From the NCBI GenBank assembly GCA_031213475.1, contig JARUPZ010000013.1, positions 864,001 to 928,000 of the forward strand: 64,000 nucleotides of DNA, given 5' to 3'. The notes beneath the pieces are model-generated. The model was not told where the DNA came from. It did no database searches and saw only the letters and a list, made by a program, of their open reading frames with translations. The position numbers were made by a program, and so were the translations under genes. This stretch comes from Nereocystis luetkeana. Taxonomy: Eukaryota; Sar; Phaeophyceae; Laminariales; Laminariaceae. Shown one piece after another: positions 44,101 to 46,088 of the stretch (position 1 is the stretch's first letter; each line of letters starts with the position of its first letter).

Positions 44101-45330
44101 CACGTATTAATAGTAACACTGATACAGAGGGTTCAACACTGAAAGCGTAAAATACATGCAAGAAACACGTGTTGTGCGCCGGCTACAAGAACCTGGTGCC
44201 TGGTTATACTGCTGTTGTACATGTATTTCATACTTTAGTACAATAGCACCGGACCGGCAGCAGCAGCAGTCGCCATGCGACTACTGTTGCTGTTACCCCA
44301 TGCTGGCAGTACCGCCGTAGCTCATTGTACACGTATTAATAGCAACACTGATACAGAGGGTTCAACACTGCAAGCGTAAAATACATGCAAGAAGCACGTG
44401 TTGTGTGCCGGCTACAAGAACTTGGTGCCTTGGTTATACTGCTGTTGTACATGTATTCCATACTTTAGTACAACAGCACCGGACCGGCAGCAGCAGCAGT
44501 TGCCATGCGACTACATTGCATTGTTGCTGTTACCCCATGCTGGCAGTACCGTACCTTATTGTACAAGAAGTAACACTGATACACAGGGTTCAACACTGCA
44601 ATTCTCCGTAACCGGTAACCAGTATCCAATGCTGTACAGCGACACTCTTTCAGTACGTGGTCAACACATGGTCACGTGGTACATGGCGTTTAACCCCTTT
44701 AGCACCGCAGTCCCGTTTTGGGGACAAACTACTTGAAATTTGACTGGTTTGTCCCCAAAACGGGACTGCGGTTCCCCAAAACGGGACTGCGGTTCTAAAG
44801 GGGTTGACACTACATACAGCAGCAGCAGCATCAGCAGTCCTACAAGCAGCACTCACCGCCATCAAGCTACTCGCGCGTTGCAAGAGACGCTTCAGCTCGT
44901 CCCCCTCCTCGATCCCTCCGTCGCCCAACAGATCCACCACGGCGCTGCCCCTGGCCACACTTCTGCCTTGCCCTTCCGCAACAACGAGAGAGCCGTTGCT
45001 TGATTCAACGGCGGTGTTAGCCGCGGCGTAGCCTCGCAAGAGCAAAGGCACAGCAGCAGTCTCCTCTGTAGCAGAAGGTCCTGCATGCTCTTGCGCATCG
45101 CCTCCGGCCTGCGAGATTGCGTAGATGGTATCGATCGAGTGGCTTGGCGAGAGATGGGTCGAGGAAGCAGGTTTCGAGGGGCCAGCGGAAGATGGGGGTG
45201 GCTCCTTGGTGGTATGGTGGTTGCTACTGGACGTGGCTGAGGAATTTTCTCCTCCTCCTCCTTGCCCGTCGTCGTCCACGGGGGTAGAGGTGAGCTCCTT
45301 GGGATGCGACGACATTGGCGTTGTCGGCAT
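10..45330 (-). CDS. Cid1-family terminal uridylyltransferase / non-canonical poly(A) polymerase, 17-exon model
   Basis: Seen: exons 45330-44857, 37422-37294, 35668-35486, 33151-33072, 30990-30864, 26325-26216, 25050-24915, 24023-23157, 22012-21887, 20625-20470, 17735-17661, 16402-16322, 9596-8991, 6643-6584, 5469-5351, 2600-2257 and 89-10. All introns are GT-AG except one GC-AG, phases agree at every junction, and the sum is 1251 codons. In this model GSS is at residues 301-303, catalytic Asp at 313, 315 and 775, GTLSSYG at 822-828, a PAP-associated region at about 1026-1056, and IEDPFE at 1076-1081 followed by HDLG at 1089. Known of the family: these enzymes add U or A to RNA 3' ends; the His after EDPFE favours UTP in Cid1. 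Inferred: an RNA uridylyltransferase. The insert between Asp315 and Asp775 is far longer than the roughly 60 residues in Cid1. Start ATG, exon 1 acceptor and the last two exons are uncertain; the core is firm. Confidence 0.85.
138..245. repeat. CTG/CAG triplet repeat
   Basis: Near-pure CTG units with a few TTG and other variants. On the minus strand the frames read poly-Ser, poly-Ala or interrupted poly-Gln. Confidence 0.9.
370..828. other. Non-coding, with a short palindrome
   Basis: Holds an imperfect hairpin at 421-484 (ctcagaactgag / ctcagttctgag with aggttttgctga arms) and one TACCTGGTA motif at 662. No gene seen. Confidence 0.5.
829..1051. mobile_element. MITE family A, outer copy split by another copy
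   Basis: Family A: about 110 bp, nearly palindromic, ends TTACGGGGG[G/A]CCATAGT[T/A]AA, flanked by TA, core about AAATATTGTTAGTAAAAATGG. It has no coding capacity. TA target and length suggest a Tc1/mariner-type non-autonomous element (inference). This copy carries the 906-1013 copy inside, flanked by TA on both sides. Confidence 0.9.
906..1013. mobile_element. MITE family A, inner copy
   Basis: Complete copy with both terminal repeats, inserted at TA in the 829-1051 copy, so it is younger than its host. Confidence 0.9.
1080..1205. repeat. AAGGT pentamer repeat
   Basis: Degenerate then regular aaggt units, densest at 1160-1195. Confidence 0.85.
1494..1645 (+). repeat. GATC-rich dispersed repeat, truncated
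   Basis: Shares gcagtacagatccaaccc, catgcagg-ata, ctcccacccggcaacatg and agtgggaat with copies at 17.1, 18.5, 21.1, 27.3 and 31.5 kb. No terminal repeats or coding capacity seen. Confidence 0.75.
1813..2030 (+). repeat. Poly-G-bounded repeat, family E
   Basis: Starts in a run of about 20 G and then cgtactcatt; matched by 37530-37690 (catttgaccattg, ccctttcgagacggagc, gagacacctcc). Its first bases resemble the start of family D. Confidence 0.75.
2093..2203. mobile_element. MITE family A, right end decayed
   Basis: Left terminal repeat intact, right end ggtccctcatc decayed. Carries a CCTGGTA insertion after ATATA in the core that most copies lack. Confidence 0.85.
2257..2600 (-). CDS. TUTase exon 16 (probable): Gln/His/Pro-rich tail
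   Basis: Acceptor aatttgtttcag, then one base that completes the GG left by exon 15 (Gly), then LNQVRDGGRGAASNRHLWHP, a Pro/Gly part, HHQEQQQQRWQRQQHQRIHQ, and PMAMAPAGMVYLNGPAHP. Donor CCGCCAG|gtattt leaves one base. If the donor is not used the frame stops at 2213. Another open frame on the same strand is possible, but this one alone fits the phase of exon 15. Confidence 0.55.
2860..3385 (+). repeat. Four degenerate tandem units of about 120-220 bp
   Basis: Units begin ggccgttcaactcagcaact (2863), ggccgtgtagcttagcaaac (3084), ggcggcgtaagttggcaact (3222) and ggccgcgtaaggcagcaact (3340), each followed by tcgctcgaaa- or tgctcggaa-like sequence. The first interval is lengthened by the MITE at 2972-3080. 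Confidence 0.75.
2972..3080. mobile_element. MITE family A
   Basis: Both ends present (left tattacgggggaccatagta; right ccccccagtaata). Inserted in the tandem repeat around it. Confidence 0.9.
3600..3830 (+). repeat. Dispersed relative of the 86-bp array unit
   Basis: Shares ccggcactat, cgcacact, ccaagcgattcc and ctatagcgg-like pieces with the array at 28.4-29.2 kb, here in diverged copies. Confidence 0.65.
4200..4320. repeat. GGGTC-type palindromic element
   Basis: gggccatgacccgggtcgg at one end, a (cgggt)4 run and its complement acccgacccgaccc at the other. Related copies at 7.1, 14.0, 14.6, 16.1 and 20.7 kb. Confidence 0.75.
4804..4860. repeat. Poly-C run followed by poly-G run
   Basis: About 20 C at 4806-4824 and 14 G at 4846-4859 with 20 bases between, able to form a hairpin. 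No gene in 4330-5150. Confidence 0.8.
5156..5254 (-). other. Alternative TUTase 3' exon (candidate)
   Basis: After acceptor taatttacccag, frame 0 reads KKKERSKLPFTTKDILGLPE and stops TAG at 5151-5153; frame 1 reads EEKRTIETAFHDERHIGP and stops at 5156. Exon 15 ends in phase 2, which fits neither; the phase-2 reading is short and looks non-coding. So it is either coincidence or an alternative end reached from another donor. Confidence 0.25.
5351..5469 (-). CDS. TUTase exon 15: IEDPFE nucleotide-recognition loop
   Basis: 119 nt, acceptor tattcttag, donor GAGAGG|gtgagg. Reads LWRTSIEDPFETFDSVNPHD, then LGTVLSRPGQ and LLNEWRR. EDPFE is the nucleotide-recognition motif. Cid1 has EDPFE then S-H-N-V-G; here H-D-L-G comes a few residues later than in Cid1. 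Confidence 0.92.
5495..6175 (+). repeat. Four degenerate tandem units of about 150-200 bp
   Basis: Each unit has tttacagcagtggcatc, ggggatgtgtgagtcgc, ccccggggtt, cccc-attt-tcggt and gaccggttacac-like pieces (near 5508, 5710, 5850, 6040). Lies in the intron between TUTase exons 14 and 15. Confidence 0.8.
6584..6643 (-). CDS. TUTase exon 14: PAP-associated strand
   Basis: 20 codons, VISLRPRGILRKLEVWGRPK, acceptor cttctccag, donor CCTAAG|gtgagg, phase 0/0. It continues FNHSME from exon 13 to give the family's E-x-VIS-x-R pattern. Confidence 0.85.
7022..7085 (+). mobile_element. LINE tail fragment
   Basis: atcaggacggacactgggtg and ctgggtagaaa match the 3' tail family seen at 62.0 kb, truncated before the gaaga tail. 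Confidence 0.6.
7088..7580. repeat. GGGTC-type element with a long CGGTT pentamer array
   Basis: Flanks (acgggtcatgacc; tgacccgcgaata) match the GGGTC family. The core 7150-7326 is about 35 units of cggtt/cggtc. Open frames here (FGSV-type repeats) are products of the pentamer. Confidence 0.9.
7898..8012. repeat. CCGAA pentamer repeat
   Basis: Degenerate cgaac/cgaaa units, regular at 7977-8010; complement of the CGGTT array, about 600 bp away. Confidence 0.8.
8164..8272. mobile_element. MITE family A
   Basis: Left end tatgacgggggactacaata, right end ggccccccgtaata. Confidence 0.88.
8291..8456 (-). repeat. Family D repeat, partial
   Basis: Reverse-strand copy: cacccttcatgcgact, ggcgcttcgcgct, gcctgcctggt, gtgctccgtcccggcattg, then gagtaca. 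Matches 8731-8962, 19318-19566, 22744-22985 and 60789-61036. Confidence 0.8.
8731..8962 (-). repeat. Family D repeat, near complete
   Basis: Runs from tcattgacgctgtcatccat to gagtacaccccccg. It ends about 28 bp past the donor of TUTase exon 13, so it was tolerated right beside a splice site. Confidence 0.85.
8991..9596 (-). CDS. TUTase exon 13: repeat-bearing linker and PAP-associated region
   Basis: 202 codons, acceptor gttcctatcag, donor ATGGAG|gtgggt. Begins EHRAFASEEDLASDQAFIVDG, then about five degenerate 25-residue repeats of type G-x(4)-DPLPEKAS, and ends with AGICHLLAGYFKYYAEEFNH, the PAP-associated helix that supports nucleotide binding. Whether a short exon lies between exon 12 and this one is open; the phases allow a direct join. 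Confidence 0.85.
9650..9757. mobile_element. MITE family A, left end decayed
   Basis: ccatagttaataggacc near the left; right end tagtcccccgtcata. Confidence 0.8.
9760..11790. other. Intron DNA without recognised gene
   Basis: Part of the 6.7-kb intron between TUTase exons 12 and 13. Short open frames on both strands (10.5-10.96 kb, 11.2-11.8 kb) overlap each other without splice signals or recognisable motifs. TACC[A/T]GGTA motifs at 11139, 11145, 11175, 11701 and 11729. Confidence 0.5.
11795..12100 (+). repeat. Two diverged copies of a CAGCAGAAGCTTG unit
   Basis: caccaccaccagct, cagcagcagaagcttg and ggtggcattcg-gg occur at about 11805-11870 and 11980-12060. Confidence 0.65.
12190..12287. 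mobile_element. MITE family B
   Basis: Family B: about 100 bp palindrome, ends CCCTTTTAGRACCGCAGTCC, core TTTTGGGGACAAACTACTT with complement GTTTGTCCCCAAAACGGGA. Best copies are flanked by TTAA and start CCC, as piggyBac-type elements do. No coding capacity. This copy has lost its left end. Confidence 0.8.
12290..13580. other. Intron DNA without recognised gene
   Basis: No splice-consistent exon was found on either strand. Confidence 0.5.
13584..13692. mobile_element. MITE family A
   Basis: tatgacgggggaccatagta to ggtcccccgtaaaa. Confidence 0.88.
14030..14345. repeat. GGGTC-type element
   Basis: Several units of (cgacc)n-cgcgagattttgaa-cctcttga between cgcgggtcagg and cgcgggtcgggt ends. 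Confidence 0.8.
14560..14865. repeat. GGGTC-type element
   Basis: Same units as at 14.03-14.35 kb (gacccgcgag, cctcttga, gggccatgacctgacccg). Confidence 0.8.
14870..16090. other. Intron DNA rich in TACC[A/T]GGTA
   Basis: Motif at 15207, 15215, 15519, 15552, 15594 and 15911. A decayed family-B-like palindrome may lie at 15228-15320. No gene. Confidence 0.5.
16110..16280. repeat. GGGTC-type element
   Basis: cgcgggtcagatc to gcgggccgggtcatggcccg, ending about 40 bp beyond the donor of TUTase exon 12. Confidence 0.75.
16322..16402 (-). CDS. TUTase exon 12: GTLSSY nucleotide-binding helix
   Basis: 27 codons, acceptor gaacgacag, donor CTCAAG|gtgagg. Reads GTLSSYGYCLTVLHFLIRIG. GTLSSY is one of the most conserved Cid1-family motifs and contacts the incoming nucleotide. 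Confidence 0.92.
16702..16810. mobile_element. MITE family A, intact
   Basis: Both terminal repeats complete (tattacggggggccatag; tggtcccccgtaata). Confidence 0.92.
16971..17000. repeat. AAGGC pentamer repeat
   Basis: Six units of aaggc. Confidence 0.9.
17098..17370 (+). repeat. GATC-rich dispersed repeat with ATCT microsatellite
   Basis: (atct)8 at 17099-17135, then tacagatccaaccc, catgttctagatcacgcagg, ctcccacccagcaacatg and agtgggaatc. Confidence 0.8.
17449..17490. mobile_element. MITE family B, right half only
   Basis: cccaaaacgggactgtagtc to ctaaaagggtt. Lies about 170 bp beyond the donor of exon 11. Confidence 0.7.
17661..17735 (-). CDS. TUTase exon 11: central-domain helix
   Basis: 25 codons, acceptor gcggttgcag, donor TCAAAG|gtaccg. 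Reads DPRYKALLYLVKSWAKAR and EINDSSK, matching the family's DPR...L..LVK.WAK.R.IND helix directly after the catalytic strand. Confidence 0.92.
17800..18480. other. Intron DNA without recognised gene
   Basis: An open frame on the plus strand (17757-18278) lacks splice or domain support and starts across TUTase exon 11 flanks. Not called. Confidence 0.45.
18485..18700 (-). repeat. GATC-rich dispersed repeat
   Basis: Reverse copy: ttcggacagatcatgtacag, gatctgtatgatctagctc, gctgggtgggagccg, atctagatcatgacc. Confidence 0.7.
18845..18935. mobile_element. MITE family B, diverged
   Basis: agtgcagcagtcccgttctg to aaacgggactgcggcacta. Confidence 0.75.
19318..19566 (+). repeat. Family D repeat, near complete
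   Basis: gggggtgtactcgataggag at the poly-G end, tgacagcttcaatga at the other end, followed here by another poly-G run. Confidence 0.85.
20385..20476 (-). repeat. Tandem CCAATCACAT unit carrying the exon 10 donor
   Basis: Three copies of cggccaatcacat[t/a/c]tcacc at about 20392, 20413 and 20452. On the minus strand each reads ggtga[g/t/a]atgtgattggccg; the copy nearest exon 10 is the used 5' splice site. Confidence 0.85.
20470..20625 (-). CDS. TUTase exon 10: third catalytic aspartate
   Basis: 52 codons, acceptor tttttctttgaag, donor CACATG|gtgaga. Reads SRSRVPVVKACAP, then MVDVSVNNMVAVHNTRLIR. The Asp in VDVSVNN aligns with the third catalytic Asp of Cid1-type enzymes, followed by the usual N-N and NTRL motifs. 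The donor lies in one unit of a short tandem repeat. Confidence 0.9.
20675..20822. repeat. GGGTC-type element
   Basis: cacggatccggta to gggtcaggttatgacccgtg, with a (gaccc)n core. Confidence 0.75.
21060..21310 (+). repeat. GATC-rich dispersed repeat
   Basis: atctatctatctacctac, gacagatccaac, agatcctacagat, caagtgggat. Confidence 0.7.
21403..21494. mobile_element. MITE family A, left end truncated
   Basis: Starts in agtaaataggacc; right end tggtcccccgtaa. Confidence 0.8.
21719..21822. mobile_element. MITE family B
   Basis: aaccctgtcaggcctgcagt to caggtcttccaagggttga. Ends 65 bp from exon 9 on its downstream side. Confidence 0.78.
21887..22012 (-). CDS. TUTase exon 9: helix before the third catalytic strand
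   Basis: 42 codons, acceptor tttcatgcgcag, donor ACAGAA|gtgagc, phase 0/0. Reads KSAMKAVVDSRAMLERASDK and ends LLERQGFTE, which runs into VFAVSRSRVPVVK of exon 10, as in the helix-strand order of Cid1 enzymes. Confidence 0.85.
22160..22202. repeat. GGA triplet run
   Basis: About 13 gga units; CCT on the minus strand, 150 nt upstream of the exon 9 acceptor. Confidence 0.9.
22386..22415 (-). repeat. Interstitial telomere-type repeat, five CCCTAA units
   Basis: Five perfect ccctaa units inside the intron between TUTase exons 8 and 9. TTAGGG is the telomere repeat in many eukaryotes, brown algae included. Confidence 0.9.
22553..22666. mobile_element. MITE family A
   Basis: tattgcggggggccatag to ggccccccgtaata. 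The core has cctaCCGGTAtatattt where most copies have cctatatattt. Confidence 0.9.
22744..22985 (-). repeat. Family D repeat
   Basis: tcattttgaagctttcatcc to gagtacacccccctgc. The poly-C end runs into the C-rich tract next to exon 8. Confidence 0.85.
22985..23156 (-). promoter_or_regulatory. G-run tract downstream of the exon 8 donor
   Basis: On the transcribed (minus) strand the first 170 nt of the intron hold many G runs of 4-14. Such runs can form quadruplexes and often affect 5' splice-site choice (family knowledge; effect here inferred). Confidence 0.5.
23157..24023 (-). CDS. TUTase exon 8: long repeat-bearing insert
   Basis: 289 codons, acceptor cgccttccag, donor GAAGAG|gtggga, phase 0/0. 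Order: Ser/Ala/Thr run; about a dozen octapeptides of type AVSQxEGE (24 bp units, about 23635-23900); a stretch with GA-x-x-x periodicity; then a helical tail, GYVRRARLLSAKLVDLDAAI...EEE. No enzyme motif is seen. Low-complexity inserts of this kind usually form loops outside a folded core (inference). Confidence 0.8.
24240..24341. mobile_element. MITE family A, internally shortened
   Basis: tattacggtggaccatag to gtcccccgtaata; the right arm lacks part of the ggtcctattaactat block. Confidence 0.85.
24915..25050 (-). CDS. TUTase exon 7: coiled-coil insert
   Basis: 136 nt, acceptor ttcattcgcag, donor GCTGAG|gtatgc. Reads VARARGAVNMTGGRLRG and then a basic coiled coil (RVRKETQQQLEKLRAALP). Part of the insert between the catalytic aspartates. 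Confidence 0.75.
25100..25325 (+). repeat. Degenerate tandem repeat of TTGACGACTAGTT
   Basis: Units such as cttgacggctagttact and gttggctgggctt recur about six times, with tattaata at 25188 and 25256. Confidence 0.75.
25514..25607. mobile_element. MITE family B
   Basis: ttaaccctttcagga to ggtcctaaaagggt; TTAA kept on the left only. Confidence 0.85.
26216..26325 (-). CDS. TUTase exon 6: coiled-coil start of the catalytic-domain insert
   Basis: 110 nt, acceptor gtctgcag, donor AGTTT|gtgagt. Reads DNMELRRKEAASIEQQNKG and then a charged Gln/Glu/Arg helix. The leftover TT joins the first A of exon 7 to make Leu. Confidence 0.75.
26693..26802. mobile_element. MITE family A, intact
   Basis: tactacgggggaccatag to tggtcccccgtaata. 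Confidence 0.9.
26803..26949. mobile_element. MITE family A, partial copy followed by a copy with ACCAGGT insertion
   Basis: 26803-26827 is a bare left end. 26828-26949 is a copy whose left arm reads ttgaaTACCAGGTACCAGGtaggacc instead of the usual agtaaataggacc. Confidence 0.85.
27240..27525 (+). repeat. GATC-rich dispersed repeat
   Basis: ttcggacaggtagatcagac, cagtacatatccaaccc, ctcccacccggccatatgag, caagtgggaatcg. Confidence 0.8.
27635..28062 (+). repeat. TATCGA-rich repeat
   Basis: Recurrent gttggatatcgtatcgaa, ttccgatatatcgaaatatc. It shares cttcg, ggatatcg and ctgacactgaacgaatgctt-like parts with 38195-38465. Confidence 0.8.
28400..29215 (+). repeat. 86-bp tandem array, about eight copies
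   Basis: ccaagcgattccaacagg recurs at 28461, 28547, 28633, 28719, 28805, 28891, 28977 and 29063, exactly 86 bp apart, with a diverged ninth at 29153. Copies differ by 0-2 bases, so the array is young or homogenised. 86 is not a multiple of 3, and no protein is implied. Confidence 0.95.
29476..29812 (+). mobile_element. tRNA-derived SINE
   Basis: Head ggtggtctagcagtcaacc (box A-like) and ggggtccgagtctgcg (box B-like). The body shares gggcacaattcgacgggagt, ataaaaatgccttccaaggc and gtgatcccagatccgag with 46.3 and 32.6 kb. Ends in ggggaaaaaaaaaa. Plain non-LTR passenger, no coding capacity. Confidence 0.75.
29815..30830. other. Intron DNA without recognised gene
   Basis: Part of the 4.5-kb GC-AG intron between TUTase exons 5 and 6. 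Small open frames here have no splice or domain support. Confidence 0.45.
30864..30990 (-). CDS. TUTase exon 5: catalytic GSS and DxD motifs
   Basis: Reads ARVLVFGSSAMQLSTP and then DSDIDLTLYLP, the nucleotidyltransferase signature: GSS binds the nucleotide phosphates and the two Asp bind the metals. Acceptor is tcgtgggcag. No GT occurs between the DxD and the in-frame stop, so the donor must be GC: CTAAAG|gcaagc, a good GC-AG consensus that gives phase 0 into exon 6. Confidence 0.9.
31510..31905 (+). repeat. GATC-rich dispersed repeat with tandem start
   Basis: 31545-31700 is about ten units of catctacagatata; then agtacagatccaaccc, catgtcctaggtcatgcagg, ctcccacccggtaacatgag and caagtgggaatg. 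The most complete copy. Confidence 0.85.
32610..32702 (+). mobile_element. SINE fragment
   Basis: cgccttccaaggcacgtacc and gtgtgaccccggatcc match the body of the SINEs at 29.5 and 46.1 kb; head and tail missing. Confidence 0.7.
32706..32788. mobile_element. MITE family A, right end lost
   Basis: tactacggggggccacag to cataggtcc, then directly the next copy. Confidence 0.82.
32789..32897. mobile_element. MITE family A, intact
   Basis: tattacgggggaccatag to ggccccccgtaata. Confidence 0.9.
33072..33151 (-). CDS. TUTase exon 4: N-terminal helix of the nucleotidyltransferase domain
   Basis: 80 nt, acceptor cgacctccag, donor CCTCAG|gtactg, leaving two bases that the first base of exon 5 completes to Arg. 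Reads RYLSMLPGVVEMERVEKVRQ. Such a helix normally precedes the GSS strand in Cid1-type enzymes. Its 3' splice site follows a pyrimidine-rich stretch of about 700 nt. Confidence 0.8.
33152..33870 (-). promoter_or_regulatory. 700-nt pyrimidine-rich tract before the exon 4 acceptor
   Basis: The plus strand is almost pure purine with degenerate gggagggagttgtaga units of roughly 100 bp. Read from the gene it is a C/T tract running straight into the 3' splice site. Long Pro/Leu/Ser frames on the minus strand are by-products. Confidence 0.75.
33900..34390. other. Intron DNA without recognised gene
   Basis: AT-rich, no splice-consistent exon. Confidence 0.45.
34392..34482. mobile_element. MITE family B, diverged
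   Basis: tcaaaacttcggtcccg to cgggactgcaatgctgaatg. Confidence 0.7.
34483..35480. other. Intron DNA without recognised gene
   Basis: Contains CAG/CAA triplets at 35158-35218 and two TACCAGGTA motifs at 35273-35286. Confidence 0.45.
35486..35668 (-). CDS. TUTase exon 3: helical segment before the catalytic domain
   Basis: 61 codons, acceptor cgaaacccag, donor GAACAG|gtgatt, phase 0/0. Reads KYQSRIHSFTREVDEIIRG and ends in DHGAMLYFLEQ. A nearer acceptor at 35646 would break the phase with exon 2, so the upstream one was chosen. Confidence 0.75.
36043..36115 (+). repeat. Family D repeat, 5' fragment
   Basis: gggtgtacgcgataggagag to accatagaca, followed by a poly-G run. Confidence 0.75.
36329..36435. 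mobile_element. MITE family B
   Basis: ttaacccttttaggaccgc to ggacttctaaacgggtt, with ggacaatgggggacaaac in the core. Confidence 0.87.
36798..36905. mobile_element. MITE family A
   Basis: tattacggggaaccatag to tggtcccccgtaata. Confidence 0.9.
36974..37205. mobile_element. MITE family A, outer copy
   Basis: Split at cgaatattgt / gtaaaaaaagg by the copy at 37011-37128. Its right half also carries TACCTGGTA between aaata and cgttttt. Confidence 0.88.
37011..37128. mobile_element. MITE family A, inner copy
   Basis: Complete, flanked by TA duplicates within the 36974-37205 copy; has a small ggttaaac duplication in the core. Confidence 0.9.
37294..37422 (-). CDS. TUTase exon 2: helical segment
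   Basis: 43 codons from acceptor ggttttccag to donor AGGAAG|gtgggg, phase 0 at both ends. Reads RCDEALLAAADGCTDEG followed by an amphipathic helix (TAKEVAAEMLAQDR). Exon 1 and exon 3 are also phase 0, which supports the join. Confidence 0.7.
37498..37690 (+). repeat. Poly-G-bounded repeat, family E
   Basis: G run of about 40 bases, then cgtactcatttgttgcttgc; matches 1813-2030. Confidence 0.8.
37704..37850 (+). repeat. Family D repeat, two rearranged fragments
   Basis: atgccgggacggggcttgtc (37713) precedes gggggtgtactcattgtcat (37791), the reverse of the normal order, as if two insertions abut. Confidence 0.65.
38195..38465 (+). repeat. TATCGA-rich repeat
   Basis: cgatggatatcgtatatcg to gacatcgatatccgatatcc, with ctgactctgaacgaaagctt in the core, as at 27.6-28.1 kb. 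Confidence 0.75.
38482..38560. mobile_element. MITE family B remnant
   Basis: accctttaagaaccgcagtc then gagcgcttggtcccc; right end lost. Confidence 0.6.
38600..39270. other. Intron DNA without recognised gene
   Basis: No exon or repeat recognised. Confidence 0.45.
39279..39494. mobile_element. MITE family A, outer copy
   Basis: Left arm atagtaaa and the rest taggacc are separated by the copy at 39301-39409. Confidence 0.9.
39301..39409. mobile_element. MITE family A, inner copy
   Basis: Intact, TA on each side, inserted within the terminal repeat of the outer copy. Confidence 0.92.
39727..39845. mobile_element. MITE family A
   Basis: taatccgggggaccata to ctccccccgtgata. Confidence 0.85.
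39952..40541 (+). repeat. 49-bp tandem array, 12 copies
   Basis: Unit cattattcccaggcttaaga gtggttagttacacttaaac agctctgaa (49 bp). Copies are almost identical. Not CRISPR: units abut without spacers. Confidence 0.95.
40896..41180 (+). repeat. 18-bp tandem array
   Basis: About 15 units of cacacctcgcgcggcagtta-type sequence with c/a, g/a variants. 18 is a multiple of 3, so all frames stay open (for example SRGSYT-PRAAVT), which explains the long open frames without implying a gene. Confidence 0.9.
41180..41530 (+). repeat. Duplicated 140-bp segment
   Basis: tgtgaccgacggaatagtca, ctctaccgacg and ctaagtgctgaata at 41265-41330 recur at 41472-41525, with acacatctcg before each. Confidence 0.75.
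41975..42017. mobile_element. MITE family A, right end only
   Basis: tttttgggtgtaacgtaggt to ggcccccggtaata. Confidence 0.7.
42112..42222. mobile_element. MITE family A, intact
   Basis: tattacggcggtccatag to tggtcccccgtaata. Confidence 0.9.
42328..42412. mobile_element. Short palindrome with CCACTCTG ends
   Basis: taccactctgacccaaaata and tatttcaggtcagcgtggta pair as inverted ends; similar pairs at 38030-38095 and ends at 15345, 29965, 31995 and 60372. Probably a further MITE. Confidence 0.6.
42460..42568. mobile_element. MITE family A
   Basis: tattactggggaccata to tggtcccccgcaata. Confidence 0.87.
42569..42671. mobile_element. MITE family B relative with different ends
   Basis: ggcaaactgcttatgtgcag and ggcacataaacagtttgccc form inverted ends around a family-B-like core (ttttggggacaa; gtcgccaaaacgg). 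Directly abuts a family A copy. Confidence 0.75.
43276..43427. mobile_element. MITE family C
   Basis: Inverted ends gtcaggagaca / tgtctcctgac, about 150 bp, with gccaagcaaggcaaaacgtg inside. The second copy is at 47483-47633 in the other orientation. Confidence 0.8.
43473..43640 (-). mobile_element. LINE 3' tail fragment
   Basis: Reverse copy of the tail ending ggtttaatgtgaagaac(ac)n, with the ccacagagatactacg block triplicated. Confidence 0.8.
43915..44620 (+). repeat. Three tandem units of about 235 bp
   Basis: gaagcacgtgttgtg, ccggctacaagaac-tggtgc, gcaccggaccggcagcagca and gctgttaccccatgctggca recur from 43915, 44160 and 44390. CAG copy number differs among units. Confidence 0.92.
44690..44808. 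mobile_element. MITE family B with internal duplication
   Basis: ttaacccctttagcaccgca to ggttctaaaggggttga; ccccaaaacgggactgcggt is present twice. It lies 50 bp past the donor of TUTase exon 1. Confidence 0.9.
44857..45330 (-). CDS. TUTase exon 1: Ser/Thr/Pro-rich N-terminal segment
   Basis: The frame is open from an in-frame stop just above 45474 down to the donor ATGGCG|gtgagt. The first in-frame ATG is at 45330 (reads MPTTPMSSHPKE) and another is at 45315; neither has a strong start context, and an upstream exon joining by an acceptor here is possible. The segment is rich in Ser, Thr, Pro, Gly and Ala and ends in a helical stretch, DELKRLLQRASSLMA. No domain is recognised. Confidence 0.6.
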
Positions 45331-45732
45331 GCAGCAGCAACAGCAGTGCAACGCCGGAGGCAATTTCGAATGCCGTGGGCTGGGTTGCACCTTGTCGATA
45401 CCGTTCGTTCTCCAGCAGTGACCTACTGCTGACGTAATTAAAGGCACCAGCAGTAGCAACCACGAAATAATCAAGTGTACGCGGAGCTATCGCCGACCAA
45501 ACCCTGTAGGCAGGGTGGTATCCTCTGCCCTTCTCTGGCACAATCTCCTTGTTCCTTCGGCCACTTGAAAAATCCGTACAGAAGGTGTTTCGTTTCCTGC
45601 GAGGCATGTTCAAGAAATCGAGAGGAAACGGTTTCAAGTTTCACGAATCGTTCCCCCTCTCTGTTTGTCTGTTGGTCGTGTCGTGTTGACGTCGGTTATT
45701 TCGTTATTTCGTGTGTCGTGGTCGGCGGAGAT

Positions 45733-45865
45733 ATAGTACCGTAGCGGGAAGGGGGGAGAAGAGCCTGTTATGTGACCCCGGATCTGAGTTACGAGTTGGA
45801 AGGAGAGAGAGAAGAAGATGTGCGAAGATAATGAATGGGATGAGAAAAAATAAAAGTTAGAGTAC
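45733..45865 (+). mobile_element. SINE, 5' truncated
   Basis: gtaccgtagcgggaaggggg to gagaaaaaataaaagtt, nearly identical to 46406-46520. Confidence 0.8.
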
Positions 45866-46088
45866 ACCTGGTATATAGTACTCGGAAGACATACCCGCGC
45901 AAAATCTCTTTCCGAGTAGATGTACTTACTGCTGCTCTACATCTATACCAGGTATTTATTTACCGCAGTAAGTACATACCAGGTGTTACTCACATCATAC
46001 CAGATACCTGGTACCTGGTATGATCAGCATGATGCAGCCTGACAGCTGTGGTGGCGTGTACGCACTACTTTTATGGTGGATCCGGTCG

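Noticed and set aside
44650-44856. Extension of TUTase exon 1 past 44857
   Set aside because: The frame runs through a family B MITE; a strong gtgagt donor ends the exon at 44857.
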